The notes: a model not told the origin generated them from the letters alone. DNA of 64,000 bases from Mycobacterium sp. ACS4331 (GCF_001667265.1 NZ_LZHW01000093.1:1-64000), one strand, 5' to 3'; positions 25,831 to 37,404 are shown, counted from the first letter of the stretch. Program-made: numbers and translations.

Positions 25831-26994
25831 TCAGCCGGTCGTCGGATCGTGCTGGATGCGTTCCGGCGGCGCACCTTTGGCGATGAGCGCAGCCGTGGTC
25901 GCGGTGATCATGCCCGGGCTGCCGCTGATCAGGATCTGGCGATCACCCCATCCGCCGTAGCGCGTCACCACCTCGGGCAGCCGCCCGGTCTGGCGAACGT
26001 GCAGACCCCGTGGCGGTGTCGGGTCCGGATAGTCCGCCGCCCACGGCGGGTCGGTGGAGAATTCCGAGACTGGCGTGACCGACAGCCACGGGTTGTTGGC
26101 GGCGATCTCCCACAGTGTCTGCAGGTCGTACAGTTCGCACGGGTAGCGCGCGCCGAAGAACAGGTGCACGCGCGGATTGTCGCCGTAGCGCGACAGATCC
26201 ATGAGGATGGCCCGAAGCGGTGCCAGGCCGGTGCTGCCCGCCACCATCAGGATGTCGCCGTCGTCGCGGTCGACCTGAAGGGCGCCATGCGGGCTCGAGA
26301 GCCGCCACACATCGCCCGGCGCAGTCTCGGCGACGATGGCATTGCTGACCATGCCCCCGGACACCGCTCGAACGTGGAACTCGATGCGGCCGTCGGGCTG
26401 GGCCGGGATCGACGGGGACAGATACCGCCATCGCCGCGGGCACTGGGGCACCTCGACCTGCACGTACTGCCCGGGGTGGTGGTCGAGGGGCGAGTCGAGT
26501 TGGAGGCGGACGACGGCCAGGTCCCGGGAGACCCGGTGGTGCTCGAGGACCGTGCCCTCCCACCAGCCCCGGCCCGGCTCGGCCTGGGCCGCCCCGCTCA
26601 TGACCCCGGCGATGAAATTGATCGCCTGCCGGGCCGCATCGTCGACCTCGTCGGTCCACTGCTCGTAGAGGTCGCTGTTCATGGTGGCGTACAGCGCGTG
26701 TGCCATGGTCTCGTAATGCTCTTGCGTGACACCGTATCTGCGGTGATCGCGGCCGAGTTGGGCGAGGAACGCGACGGGCTCTTCGGCGCGCTGGGCGATG
26801 AACTCGCCGAGCACCCAGTCCAGCACCTGGCGGAACACCTTGCGCTGGTCGGTCATGTCGGGCGGGAACAGGTCGCGCACCGGGGGATCGATGGCGAACC
26901 AGCAGGTGTAGAACCGCCCGATCAGTTCCTCGGCGTCCGGCCTGATGACAGCGTCGCGCAGAACGGCGAGTGCATCACGGTCTTCCAGGCCCAC
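25831..26994 (-). CDS. Flavohemoprotein (globin-FAD-NAD reductase), Rv0385-like
   Basis: A 387-residue protein from GTG 26994 (first residues VGLEDRDALAVLRDAVI); the frame extends upstream without protein-like sequence. Globin domain 1-140 with DHRRYGVTQEHYETM, whose His is the expected proximal heme ligand. The FAD domain has WRYLSPS (RxYS motif) and FHVRAVSGGMVSN; the nucleotide domain has MVAGSTGLAPLRAIL and FFGARYPCELYDL, ending ISGSPGMI. This is the flavohemoglobin layout used for nitric oxide dioxygenation, but Rv0385-type proteins form a divergent class that may use other substrates such as lactate-derived electrons. It lies on the clpB-distal side as Rv0385 does beside clpB in M. tuberculosis. 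Confidence 0.88.
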   Translation of the reverse strand: MGLEDRDALAVLRDAVIRPDAEELIGRFYTCWFAIDPPVRDLFPPDMTDQRKVFRQVLDWVLGEFIAQRAEEPVAFLAQLGRDHRRYGVTQEHYETMAHALYATMNSDLYEQWTDEVDDAARQAINFIAGVMSGAAQAEPGRGWWEGTVLEHHRVSRDLAVVRLQLDSPLDHHPGQYVQVEVPQCPRRWRYLSPSIPAQPDGRIEFHVRAVSGGMVSNAIVAETAPGDVWRLSSPHGALQVDRDDGDILMVAGSTGLAPLRAILMDLSRYGDNPRVHLFFGARYPCELYDLQTLWEIAANNPWLSVTPVSEFSTDPPWAADYPDPTPPRGLHVRQTGRLPEVVTRYGGWGDRQILISGSPGMITATTAALIAKGAPPERIQHDPTTG

Positions 26995-27005
26995 GCTGCC
27001 CGATC

Positions 27006-28019
27006 TTAGGCGCTGCTGCGCCGTCGTCTCAGCGCAGCCACGGCGATGAGCACAACACCCGCGACGGCCCAGCACCCGAGGACCACGATCGCGGTTGTGG
27101 CCCGGGGGTCGGGGAAGACGTCGCTGAAGAACGCGGTGGAGCGCAGAAGTGTGGCGTTGGCGCCCTGCGGCAGCAGTTGGCCGACCGCACCCCACCCGCT
27201 GGGCAGCATTTCGGGGGCGCTGTTGATCCCCGAGAGCGGGTTGCCCAGCAGCAGCGCGACCGCGGCCGCGATGCCGATGCCGATGCGGCCGAACAGTGCG
27301 CCCAGGCCCAGCACGACCAGGCCAATCGCGGTGGTGCCGAGGAACAGGCCGGCCGTCACACCCCAGAAGTTCGATTCGATCGCGTCGAACACGTACTGCA
27401 GCAGGGCCGTGATGGTCACGGACGCCACCGCGGAGAACGCCAGCAGCGTGCCGATCTGGAGCCAGGTCTGGTTGCGGAACGCCAGCACCAGCACGATGCC
27501 GGGCAGCAGGCCGGCCAGCGCGAGCGGCAGCGCCGCGGCGGCCAGGCCGACGCCACGCGGGTCACCGGCGGGCAGGGGCGCGAGATCCTCGGTGTGCAGC
27601 GGCATTCCGCTGCGCTGCGCCATGCCTGCACCGATCTGCCCCAGCATCTGGGCGATCGTCGGGCTCGCCCCGGAGGCCGTGAGCAGGGTCGGGCCCTGCG
27701 GGCCGATCGAGATGCCGCCGTAGACGTCCCGGTTGCGGATCGCGGTGCGCAGGGCGCCCTGGTCGGCGTAGGTCGAGACGGCGAATCCGCCCGCGGCGTT
27801 CTGGTCCAGCGCGCCCTGGATCTGGGCGACGGCGGGCGGGGGTCCGGCGATGCCGATCGTCACGTCGTTGGGTTTCGACTTGGCGGCGGGCAGCGCGAAC
27901 GCGATGAAGATCAAGGACAGCAGAAGCGTCAGGCCGACCACGATGCCGGCGGCCTTGGCGACCGCGGGTGGTTCATGCCGCAGGGCGTGGTCCTGGTGTT
28001 CCGGGGTCTGGGTGATCAT
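27006..28019 (-). CDS. YhgE/ABC-2-permease-like membrane protein
   Basis: A 337-residue protein with one N-terminal span (about 23-47), an extracytoplasmic domain of about 110 residues (NDVTIGIAGPPPAVAQIQGAL onward) and five C-terminal spans from about residue 155 (AAAALPLALAGLLPGIVLVLAF onward). This is the plan of the YhgE/Pip and ABC-2 membrane families, but no ATPase is adjacent. A good GGGAGGATCTG ribosome site precedes ATG 28019. It is divergent from a TetR regulator 85 bases away, so regulated export or membrane stress response is likely. Confidence 0.8.
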   Translation of the reverse strand: MITQTPEHQDHALRHEPPAVAKAAGIVVGLTLLLSLIFIAFALPAAKSKPNDVTIGIAGPPPAVAQIQGALDQNAAGGFAVSTYADQGALRTAIRNRDVYGGISIGPQGPTLLTASGASPTIAQMLGQIGAGMAQRSGMPLHTEDLAPLPAGDPRGVGLAAAALPLALAGLLPGIVLVLAFRNQTWLQIGTLLAFSAVASVTITALLQYVFDAIESNFWGVTAGLFLGTTAIGLVVLGLGALFGRIGIGIAAAVALLLGNPLSGINSAPEMLPSGWGAVGQLLPQGANATLLRSTAFFSDVFPDPRATTAIVVLGCWAVAGVVLIAVAALRRRRSSA

Positions 28020-28080
28020 CAGATCCTCCCGATTAATTCATCTGATGTTGAAATGATGTTCCTGAGCGTAGTCGCGACAC

Positions 28081-28092
28081 TGAATATTTTCA
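28081..28092. promoter_or_regulatory. Possible TetR operator in the 28020-28104 divergent region
   Basis: TGAATATTTTCA is a near dyad (TGAA and TTCA around TATT). A TTGAAA half-site also occurs at 28048-28053. The region is clearly more AT-rich than its surroundings. Confidence 0.3.
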
Positions 28093-28104
28093 ACGGCCAG
28101 TGAA

Positions 28105-28761
28105 ATGTTAGGGTTGCGGATGGCCTCACCTGCGGATAAGTCGCGTCGCCGCGGTCGGCGCCAAGGTGGTTCGGTGTCGCGGGACGACGTCCTGGGCGCG
28201 GCCAGGCGGCGCTTCGCGGACCAGGGCTACGCCAAGACGACCCTGCGTCAGGTGGCCGAGGACGCCGGCGTCGACCCGTCGATGGTGCTGTACCTGTTCG
28301 GGTCCAAGGACGGCCTCTTCCGCGAGTCGATGCGGCTGATCCTCGACCCGCAGAAATTGGTCAGGGCAATCGGCGAGGGACCGGCGGCGGAGGTCGGCAC
28401 GCGCCTCGTGCGGACCTATCTGCAGATCTGGGACGACCCGGAGACGGGGCCCAGCATGTCCACGATGCTTGCGTCGGCGACGTCGAATGCCGATGCGCAC
28501 GAGGCGTTCCGAGGGTTCATGCGGGAGTACGTCCTGACGGCGGTCACGGGTGCTCTGGGTGGCGGGGCCGACACCGCCCTGCGGGCGACGCTCGCCGCGA
28601 CCAATCTGGTGGGCACCGCGATGCTGCGCTACGTCATGCGCGTGGGCCCGCTGGCGGAGGTGTCGAGCGAGGATGTGGTGCGGATGATCGCCCCCAGTGT
28701 GCAGCGCTACCTTACCGCGGACATCGACGATCTCGGCGTGCCCGAGGCTTACAGGCCGTGA
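28105..28761 (+). CDS. TetR-family regulator
   Basis: A 218-residue regulator; ATG 28105 and ATG 28120 are both possible starts, neither with a strong ribosome site. A basic leader (DKSRRRGRRQGG) precedes the helix-turn-helix (VLGAARRRFADQGYAKTTLR, DAGVDPSMVLYLFGSKDGLFRESM). The C-terminal domain has the TetR_C pattern ending VRMIAPSVQRYL. It is divergent from the YhgE-like permease gene and probably represses it. The 3' end overlaps the convergent GAP-family gene by 13 bases. Confidence 0.88.
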   Translation: MLGLRMASPADKSRRRGRRQGGSVSRDDVLGAARRRFADQGYAKTTLRQVAEDAGVDPSMVLYLFGSKDGLFRESMRLILDPQKLVRAIGEGPAAEVGTRLVRTYLQIWDDPETGPSMSTMLASATSNADAHEAFRGFMREYVLTAVTGALGGGADTALRATLAATNLVGTAMLRYVMRVGPLAEVSSEDVVRMIAPSVQRYLTADIDDLGVPEAYRP

Positions 28762-29417
28762 ATCCCCTTGTACAGCACCAGGAGTCCGATCACGACGAGG
28801 ATAGCGGCCATCAGTGCTGAATTGTGCTTCTCCATCCACGCCTTGAGTCGCTCCAGGGCCGGGTCCAGGCGCTCGCCCGAGAACGTGTAGGCCAGGATCG
28901 GCAGGGCCACCGTCGAGGCCGAGACCGCGACGAAGATGATCGCCGCCGCGGGGACGGCGTTGCCGAGGCCTGCCGTTCCGATCGCGAAACCCGCAGCGGC
29001 GCAGATGAAGAGCACCTTCGGGTTGGCCACGGCCAACAGTGCGCCCAGTGCGAGCGCCTTGCCCGGGCGTGCGCTGGTGAGGTGTGCGGTACCCGGCATC
29101 TGATGCGGCCTGCTGTGGCGGGTGAGCCAGCGGTACACGCCGAACACGATCAGTGCGGCGCCGATCACGATGCGCGCCAACGACGCCCAGGCCGGGGGCT
29201 TGTCATGCATGCCGCCCAGCAGGCCGGAGATCCCGATGAACAGCGCGGTCAGCGCCGACAGTCCCACCACCCAGCCGACCAGGAACGCGCACCCGGTGGG
29301 GCGGGGCCGCGGACTGTGCAGCACGAGCACCGCGGGAATGATCGACAGAGGGGACAGTGCGATGACGGCTGCGAGCGGGATCAGTTCCGTCAGTCCCGAA
29401 CCAAGGCTGTTGGCCAC
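28749..29417 (-). CDS. GAP-family (LysE-like) membrane protein
   Basis: A 222-residue protein with six spans from GTG 29417. The N-terminal LIPLAAVIALSPLSIIPAVLVL, with paired prolines, and VANPKVLFICAAAGFAIG near residue 130 are hallmarks of the Sap/GAP family related to LysE exporters. In mycobacteria some members help glycopeptidolipid or lipid transfer to the surface. Here no glycolipid genes are nearby, so the cargo is unknown. Confidence 0.87.
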   Translation of the reverse strand: MANSLGSGLTELIPLAAVIALSPLSIIPAVLVLHSPRPRPTGCAFLVGWVVGLSALTALFIGISGLLGGMHDKPPAWASLARIVIGAALIVFGVYRWLTRHSRPHQMPGTAHLTSARPGKALALGALLAVANPKVLFICAAAGFAIGTAGLGNAVPAAAIIFVAVSASTVALPILAYTFSGERLDPALERLKAWMEKHNSALMAAILVVIGLLVLYKGIHGL

Positions 29418-29426
29418 CGGGTGAAC

Positions 29427-29723
29427 TTAGCGTCCCGGGCGCAGGGTCCACGCGGGAACCCAGTGGGTGACGGCCCGGCGGGAGCTTCCGTAGTCGATCT
29501 CATAGGTCACCAGCCCCCACCAGTCGCCCTGCTCGCACAGCCCCCAGCAGCTGAGCCGGCCCTCGACCACCTTGTGCATCTGCAGGCCGTGGGGGTGGTA
29601 GCGGCCGGTTCGGTGCGGTTCGCGCGGGAACAGCACCGTCAGGTCGACGAGCACCGACAGCGGGGGACGCACCACGCGGAACGGGTCGCGCAGCGGCTGC
29701 CCGTGATACGGCGACGCACCCAT
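29427..29723 (-). CDS. Hypothetical protein, Trp/Arg-rich
   Basis: A 98-residue soluble protein from ATG 29723. No signal peptide or membrane span. Central segment HGLQMHKVVEGRLSCWGLCEQGDWWGLVTYEID suggests a small beta-sheet domain; two cysteines are close together (SCWGLC). It ends nine bases before the start of the GAP-family gene, so the two are probably co-transcribed. The family is not recognised; actinobacterial small proteins of this type are usually uncharacterised. Confidence 0.7.
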   Translation of the reverse strand: MGASPYHGQPLRDPFRVVRPPLSVLVDLTVLFPREPHRTGRYHPHGLQMHKVVEGRLSCWGLCEQGDWWGLVTYEIDYGSSRRAVTHWVPAWTLRPGR

Positions 29724-29793
29724 TGTTCGATCATATGTTCGAAGCGCGGTGTCACCAACGCCGGATCGATCCGTCGCGGCCCGGCGCCGGTGC

Positions 29794-30417
29794 TCAGGCG
29801 CCCTCGAACTGGTTCTGTCCCAGACTGTTCACGAACCTCGGTCCGACGCGATCGAGCTCGTCGCGGTAGTGCCCAGCCCAGGTGGCGAACGGATGGTGGG
29901 CCAGGTATTCGTTGCGGAACCTGTCATCCTCGGACACCTCCGTCGTGCAGAACGACGGGATCGCGAGATCGACGACGGGGGAGTTGCGCTCCACCTCCGC
30001 GAGCACCAGGGGTGCGTTGTCGGCCAGGAAGCGGTCGATGACCCAGCCGTCCTCGCCCAGCCACACCGAGGTCCGGATCTTGAGGACGACGTGATCGGCC
30101 CTCGACACGATCTGACCGGCGACCAGCGGATCGAGTTCACGCTCAGCCTCGTAGCGGGTGCCGCCCGCGGCGGGTCCCTTGGCGGTCATGGTGCCGATCG
30201 CGTCGTCGCCCAGCGCCTCGACCAGGTCGGCGGGGCCGGCGTCCAGTTCTGCCGGCGCCGGGCCCTGCAGCCGGACCCGCACCGCGTAGCCGTCGGCCGC
30301 GAACAGGTAGGCCTGCGCGATCAGGGTGGGGGTGGGATCGGATGCTGCCACGGCGGGAAAGTCGCGGACGAAGAACTTCCGCTCGAACTCGAAGTCACCG
30401 ATGCCGGAGTCGGACAT
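29794..30417 (-). CDS. CYTH-domain protein
   Basis: A 207-residue protein with the signature of the CYTH/triphosphate tunnel family: FEFERKFFV at the N-terminus (ExExK-type with E-R-K), then AVRVRLQG, TAKGP, RYEAERELDP, VVLKIRTSVWL, WVIDRFLADNAPLVLAEVE, alternating charged strands that line the tunnel. Members hydrolyse inorganic triphosphate, thiamine triphosphate or make cAMP. The C-terminal FRNEYLAHHPFATWAGHYR resembles bacterial CYTH proteins of the YgiF-short type. It is divergent from clpB, 219 bases away. Confidence 0.9.
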   Translation of the reverse strand: MSDSGIGDFEFERKFFVRDFPAVAASDPTPTLIAQAYLFAADGYAVRVRLQGPAPAELDAGPADLVEALGDDAIGTMTAKGPAAGGTRYEAERELDPLVAGQIVSRADHVVLKIRTSVWLGEDGWVIDRFLADNAPLVLAEVERNSPVVDLAIPSFCTTEVSEDDRFRNEYLAHHPFATWAGHYRDELDRVGPRFVNSLGQNQFEGA

Positions 30418-30535
30418 GTCCCGACGTTATCCCGGTCGCGCTGGTCATGCCGGGGACGGCACGCCGGACGGCATGCGTGGGGACACCACGCGACGGCGGC
30501 GATGCGAGGTGGACTCTCGGCGAAAAAAAGTTAAA

Positions 30536-30573
30536 GTTGAGCGGAACAGACTCAACCCTTGACGGCGTTGAGT
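30536..30573. promoter_or_regulatory. HAIR operator and half-site at the clpB promoter
   Basis: GTTGAGC, seven bases, ACTCAAC (30536-30556) matches the HspR consensus at five of seven and six of seven positions. A possible -35 TTGACG (30559-30564) follows at once, then an extra half-site GTTGAGT (30567-30573). It implies control of clpB by the HspR encoded at 24549. Confidence 0.82.
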
Positions 30574-30636
30574 AAGAGGACAAGCATTTAACGGAGCCGC
30601 ACACCGGCTCCTTCGTAGGAAAGAAATGGAGGTGTC

Positions 30637-33183
<2,547 letters not shown>

Positions 33184-33192
33184 TCCACCCGC

Positions 33193-33250
33193 CGAGCAGA
33201 CACAGAATCGTCCCGATCAGGCGTCGGGTGTGCGATTCTGTGTCTGCTCG
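33193..33250. terminator. Perfect long palindrome after clpB
   Basis: Arms at 33193-33210 (CGAGCAGACACAGAATCG) and 33233-33250 pair perfectly over 18 bases. A nested CCCGA/TCGGG stem (33212-33216 with 33224-33228) lies in the loop. There is no T-run. It probably ends clpB transcription or belongs to a dispersed mycobacterial palindrome family. Confidence 0.75.
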
Positions 33251-33320
33251 CGGGGTTCTTAACGGGGTTGTGACCCGCGGATATTCTCTCTTCCGGCATT
33301 CAGCAGATAGGCTAGGCGCA

Positions 33321-34124
33321 ATGGTCCCGCTCTGGTTCACGCTGTCCGCACTCTGTTTCGTGGGTGCGGCTGTGCTGCTGTATGTCGACATCGATAAGCG
33401 CCGTGGGCTCGGCCGCCGTCGCAAGTCCTGGGCCAGGTCCCACGGCTTCGACTACGAACCGGAATCCACCGAGGTGGTTCAGCGCTGGACGCGCGGCGTG
33501 ATGTCCACCGTCGGCGATGTGACGGCCCGCAACGTCGTGCTCGGGCAGATCCGCGGTGAGGCGGTCTTCGTCTTCGACCTCGACGACGTCGCCACCGTGA
33601 TCGCCCTGCACCGCAAGGTCGGCACCAGCGTGGTCATGGACCTGCGCCTCAAAGGCATCAAGGAACCACGCGAGAACGACATCTGGCTGCTCGGCGCGAT
33701 CGGTCCGCGCATGGTGTACTCGACCAACCTCGACGCCGCCCGGCGCGCCTGTGACCGTCGGATGGTGACGTTCGCCCACACCGCGCCGGACTGCGCGGAG
33801 ATCATGTGGAACGAGGAGAACTGGACGCTGGTCGCCATGCCGATCTCGAGCACCCGCGCGCAGTGGGACGAGGGGTTGCGCACCGTCCGTCAGTTCAACG
33901 ACCTGCTCCGGGTGCTGCCGCCGACCGCGCAGAAGGCCATCGCGGCACCACGCCGCGCCGCGGCCCCCGGTCGTCCGCTCGCACCCGCCGGACGCTCCGA
34001 GCAGTCGACGCCCGCGCGAGCGGGTGCCCCCGCCGGTCGGCCCGAGCCGGGCAGGCCCGCAGAACCGGTCCGTCGGATGCCGCCGCCGCGCAACGGCAGG
34101 CAGGCCCCCCACTACCAGCGTTAG
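33321..34124 (+). CDS. Membrane-anchored conserved protein, Rv0383c-like
   Basis: A 267-residue protein. ATG 33321 begins with one membrane span (PLWFTLSALCFVGAAVLLYV, about 3-22) and a short basic stop-transfer (DKRRGLGRRRKSW). The soluble domain (about 35-200) is cytosolic by charge rule, with several beta strands (GVMSTVGDVTARNVVLGQI, AVFVFDLDDVATVIALHR). The C-terminal 60 residues are Pro/Arg/Ala-rich and disordered. It corresponds in place and plan to M. tuberculosis Rv0383c, between clpB and pyrE. Function unknown. Confidence 0.85.
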   Translation: MVPLWFTLSALCFVGAAVLLYVDIDKRRGLGRRRKSWARSHGFDYEPESTEVVQRWTRGVMSTVGDVTARNVVLGQIRGEAVFVFDLDDVATVIALHRKVGTSVVMDLRLKGIKEPRENDIWLLGAIGPRMVYSTNLDAARRACDRRMVTFAHTAPDCAEIMWNEENWTLVAMPISSTRAQWDEGLRTVRQFNDLLRVLPPTAQKAIAAPRRAAAPGRPLAPAGRSEQSTPARAGAPAGRPEPGRPAEPVRRMPPPRNGRQAPHYQR

Positions 34125-34136
34125 TCCGGCACTGTT

Positions 34137-34700
34137 GTGACATTGACACCTGAACTCTCGGCGCCCGAGCGCGCCGAACTCGCCGCCCTGGTGCGCGAAC
34201 TGTCCGTGGTTCACGGAAAAGTCGTGCTGTCCTCGGGTAAGGAATCCGACTACTACGTCGACCTGCGACGCGCGACGCTGCATCACCGTGCGTCACGCCT
34301 GATCGGCTCGCTCATGCGCGAACTGACCGCGGACTGGGATTACGCGGCCGCGGGCGGTCTGACCCTGGGCGCGGACCCGGTGGCCACCGCGATCATGCAC
34401 GCACCCGGTCGGCCCATCAACGCGTTCGTGGTCCGCAAGTCCGCGAAAGCCCATGGCATGCAACGCCTCATCGAGGGCTTCGACGTCGCGGGGCAACGGG
34501 TACTCGTGGTCGAGGACACCAGCACCACCGGTGCGTCACCGTTGACCGCGGTCCGCGCGGTGCGTGAGAGTGGCGGCGAGGTGGTCGGGGTGGCGACCGT
34601 TGTCGACCGCGCCACCGGCGCCGCCGAGATCATCGAGGCCGAAGGGCTGCCCTACCGCAGCGTGCTCGGTCTGGCTGATCTCGGACTGGCCGATGGCTGA
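34137..34700 (+). CDS. pyrE: Orotate phosphoribosyltransferase
   Basis: A 187-residue type I phosphoribosyltransferase from GTG 34137. VLSSGKESDYYVDLRRATL near residue 25 is the orotate-side loop, NAFVVRKSAKAHGMQRLIEG near 95-114 the flexible catalytic loop and VLVVEDTSTTGASPL (about 123-137) the PRPP signature. It makes OMP from orotate and PRPP in pyrimidine synthesis. Unlinked to the other pyr genes, as in M. tuberculosis (Rv0382c). It overlaps the next gene by eight bases. Confidence 0.97.
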   Translation: MTLTPELSAPERAELAALVRELSVVHGKVVLSSGKESDYYVDLRRATLHHRASRLIGSLMRELTADWDYAAAGGLTLGADPVATAIMHAPGRPINAFVVRKSAKAHGMQRLIEGFDVAGQRVLVVEDTSTTGASPLTAVRAVRESGGEVVGVATVVDRATGAAEIIEAEGLPYRSVLGLADLGLADG

Positions 34701-35517
34701 CAGGCCCAGGCGTAGGGCACGATCGCCGCGCGGGCCGCGTCCCGTGGACCGCGGTCATGGTCTCATCGAGACTCACGAACTCACCGACCGGCACTGGGAC
34801 GATGTCGTCGACGTGGTGTGTGCGGGTTCCGCGGTGGCGACCGCGGCGGCACTGGCGGCCGTCCGACTCGGTCTCCGGGTGCGCCGGGCGGCGCGCTCCG
34901 TGACCGTCGACGCCGACACCGCGGAGTACCTGGGTTCGGTCACCGATGACCTCGCAGATCCCTCACCCGAGGGTGTGGGGCCGGAGCTGCCGGTCCGCCA
35001 GGTCGACGGTCCGGCCGGCAATGGCGATCAGAACCCTTCTGGCGCAGTGACATTCGTCGGGGCGTCGTTGCGAAGTTGGGCGGCGAAGTGTATGGCCGCC
35101 CCCGGCGGGGTGTTGTCCACGTCGGTCGCCGACCCGCGGATCACCACGAGGTACACCGGGTTCGGGCGGGTGACCGAGGTGCTGCCGGTCTGTGAGGTCC
35201 GCGCCGGAGCGGACCTGCCGCCGTTCGCGGACTGGCTGACCGAGCGGGCGCACGACGACGATGCGCCCACGACGTCTGAGGACACCCTGGCGGGGCTGGT
35301 GTTCGACGACGGGCGGGTCACCGGCGCCGTCCTGAACACCCCGGGCGGGCGGCGCACGGTGCGCACCCGATACGGAGTTGTGCTGGCCCTCAACGACGGC
35401 GCCGACCTGACCTGGCCCAGCGCCGGTGTGCCCGACGGCGCATCAGTGGAGCTGGCGTTCGTGACCATGGCGGCCAGTCGGTTCGCCAGGCTGGAACTGC
35501 TGGTCAGCGGCGGCTGA
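34693..35517 (+). CDS. Rv0381c-like protein with flavoprotein-like N-terminus
   Basis: A 274-residue protein from ATG 34693, overlapping pyrE. After a basic leader, residues about 37-66 (VVDVVCAGSAVATAAALAAV, then RLGLRVRR) look like the beta-alpha-beta dinucleotide motif of FAD oxidoreductases such as ketosteroid dehydrogenases, but only one glycine of the GxGxxG is retained. Later LAGLVFDDGRVTGAVLNTPGG and RTRYGVVLALND imitate the FAD-family 'GV.....G....A..VVLA.GG' strand. The core domain and C-terminal catalytic part are short. It may be a degenerate flavoprotein that no longer binds FAD. The corresponding M. tuberculosis gene next to pyrE is uncharacterised. Confidence 0.8.
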   Translation: MADRPRRRARSPRGPRPVDRGHGLIETHELTDRHWDDVVDVVCAGSAVATAAALAAVRLGLRVRRAARSVTVDADTAEYLGSVTDDLADPSPEGVGPELPVRQVDGPAGNGDQNPSGAVTFVGASLRSWAAKCMAAPGGVLSTSVADPRITTRYTGFGRVTEVLPVCEVRAGADLPPFADWLTERAHDDDAPTTSEDTLAGLVFDDGRVTGAVLNTPGGRRTVRTRYGVVLALNDGADLTWPSAGVPDGASVELAFVTMAASRFARLELLVSGG

Positions 35518-37371
35518 TCAACCCGAGACAGCGGCGCCCACCGTGAACGGCAGATCAATGCGGCCCTTCGCCAGCAGCGCCTCCATCGCGTCACCCTCGA
35601 GGGGCCGCGACAGCAGGTAACCCTGCGCTCGGTGGCACCGGTGGGCGGCCAGGATCTGCGCCGCGGACACGGTCTCGACCCCCTCGGCCACGACGCCGAG
35701 ACCGAAGGCCTCCGCGAGCGCGATGATGGCCCGGACGATCGCCAGATCGCCGGCGTTGGAACCGAGATCACGCACAAAACTCTTGTCGATCTTGACGGTG
35801 TCGACGGGCAGCGACTTCAGGTGCGACAGCACGCTGTAGCCGGTGCCGAAGTCGTCGATGGCGATCTGCACTCCGACGGCCTTGAGTGCGGCGAGCGTGA
35901 TGCGCGCGGTCTCGATGTCCTGCACCACGAGGCTCTCGGTGATCTCCAGGCACACCGAATCACCCGAGAGGTCGAACTCCCGCAGAATCTCCCCGACCGT
36001 GCTGGCGAACCCGTCGGCGACCAACTGCACGGGGGAGACGTTCACCCGTAGCACCGCATCGAGTCCCACGCCGTGCGCGCGCCAGCGACCGAACTCCGCG
36101 CACGCCGTGCGCATCACCCAGCGGCCGAGTTCGCCCGCCAGGTTGATCGATTCGGCCACCCCGATGAACGAATCCGGGAACAGCAGTCCCCGGGTCGGGT
36201 GCTGCCAGCGCACCAACGCCTCGGTGGCCAGCACATCGCCTGTGCGCACGTCGATCTCGGGCAGATAGTGCAGGACAAGGGCGCCACTTTCAATCACGCC
36301 CTGCAGGTGGAGTTCGATGTCGTTGCGGAAGGCTGTCCGCATGGACAGGTCCTCGGAGAACACCGCGATCTTGTTGCCGCCGGCGTCCTTGGCCTCGAGT
36401 ACGGCCTGATCGGCCTTGCGCAGGACGTCCGACACCGAATCGACCCCCGGATGTCCCTGTGCCACACCCACACTGACGGTGCGGATGAGCATCTCCCCAT
36501 CGATCGACACGCGTTCGCTCAGTGTGGACTGCAGACGCTGGCCCAGCTCTTCGGCGTCGGCGGTGTCCATCGAGGTGTTGGGGACCACGACGAACTCGTC
36601 GCCGCCGAGGCGCGCGATCAGGCAGTCGTCGGCGGTCTTGGCGCGCAGTCGCTCGGCGAACACCCGGATGAACCGGTCACCGGCGTTGTGACCGAGGTAG
36701 TCGTTGACGGCCTTGAGCCGGTCGAGGTCGAGGAACAGCACGGTCACCGGTCCCGTCTGGTCGGGACTCAACCGCTCCTCGAGGTGAGCCACCAGGGCGC
36801 GCCTGTTGTACACCCCCGTCAGGTCGTCGTGCTCGGCGAGGTAGCGCAACTGCTCCTCGGCCAGGATGCGCGCCTGCAGCTGGGCGAACAGTGACCCGAT
36901 GGCCTCCAAGGCGTTGAGTTCGGCCTCGAGCCATTCGCGGTCGCCGAACTTGACGAAACCCAGCACTCCGGTGGTGAGGTCGCCCGAGACCAGCGGGGCA
37001 GCGGCCATCGAACTGTTCGGGACGCCGCCTCCCCCCTCGATGGTCTGCTGGTATTCGTCAGTGGCCGGTTCGGGTCGGAAGACGTGCGGTTTCTTGCTGT
37101 TCTCGGAGATCGCGAACACCGGGTCGGCGTCCGCGAAGTAGATCACCTGCAGCGGGTCCGGGTCGGGAACAAAGGGCCGCGGCGGCCATTCGGCGACCAG
37201 GATCGAGGCCCGGATCTCGTGGTCGTTGTGGCGCAGAAAGCTCACATCCACGTCGAAGTAGGCCACCAGATCGGCAAGGATGCGCTCGCTGACCTCGGCC
37301 GCGTTGGCGGCATCTGCCGCCATCAGCTGAGTGGCGACGGCCGTGACGACGAGGTCGAGACTTCGCGTCAC
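35518..37371 (-). CDS. GAF-GGDEF-EAL bifunctional c-di-GMP enzyme, Rv1354c-like
   Basis: A 617-residue protein with a GAF domain (about 20-170), a diguanylate cyclase domain with intact GGDEF at 256-260 and a phosphodiesterase domain with EAL at 384-386, EITES, IDDFGTGYS near 505 and AEGVET. Both active sites look competent. The usual RxxD inhibitory site before GGDEF is not present (Cys at the expected Asp position). No membrane span: a cytosolic sensor enzyme making and breaking cyclic di-GMP. Length and plan match M. tuberculosis Rv1354c and the DcpA type of M. smegmatis. It is the last gene of a leftward operon beginning near 41692, 33 bases after the ThiF-nitroreductase gene. Confidence 0.92.
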   Translation of the reverse strand: MTRSLDLVVTAVATQLMAADAANAAEVSERILADLVAYFDVDVSFLRHNDHEIRASILVAEWPPRPFVPDPDPLQVIYFADADPVFAISENSKKPHVFRPEPATDEYQQTIEGGGGVPNSSMAAAPLVSGDLTTGVLGFVKFGDREWLEAELNALEAIGSLFAQLQARILAEEQLRYLAEHDDLTGVYNRRALVAHLEERLSPDQTGPVTVLFLDLDRLKAVNDYLGHNAGDRFIRVFAERLRAKTADDCLIARLGGDEFVVVPNTSMDTADAEELGQRLQSTLSERVSIDGEMLIRTVSVGVAQGHPGVDSVSDVLRKADQAVLEAKDAGGNKIAVFSEDLSMRTAFRNDIELHLQGVIESGALVLHYLPEIDVRTGDVLATEALVRWQHPTRGLLFPDSFIGVAESINLAGELGRWVMRTACAEFGRWRAHGVGLDAVLRVNVSPVQLVADGFASTVGEILREFDLSGDSVCLEITESLVVQDIETARITLAALKAVGVQIAIDDFGTGYSVLSHLKSLPVDTVKIDKSFVRDLGSNAGDLAIVRAIIALAEAFGLGVVAEGVETVSAAQILAAHRCHRAQGYLLSRPLEGDAMEALLAKGRIDLPFTVGAAVSG

Positions 37372-37404
37372 AGCGTGTTGCCCCCTGAGTCGATTCGGTG
37401 CCTG

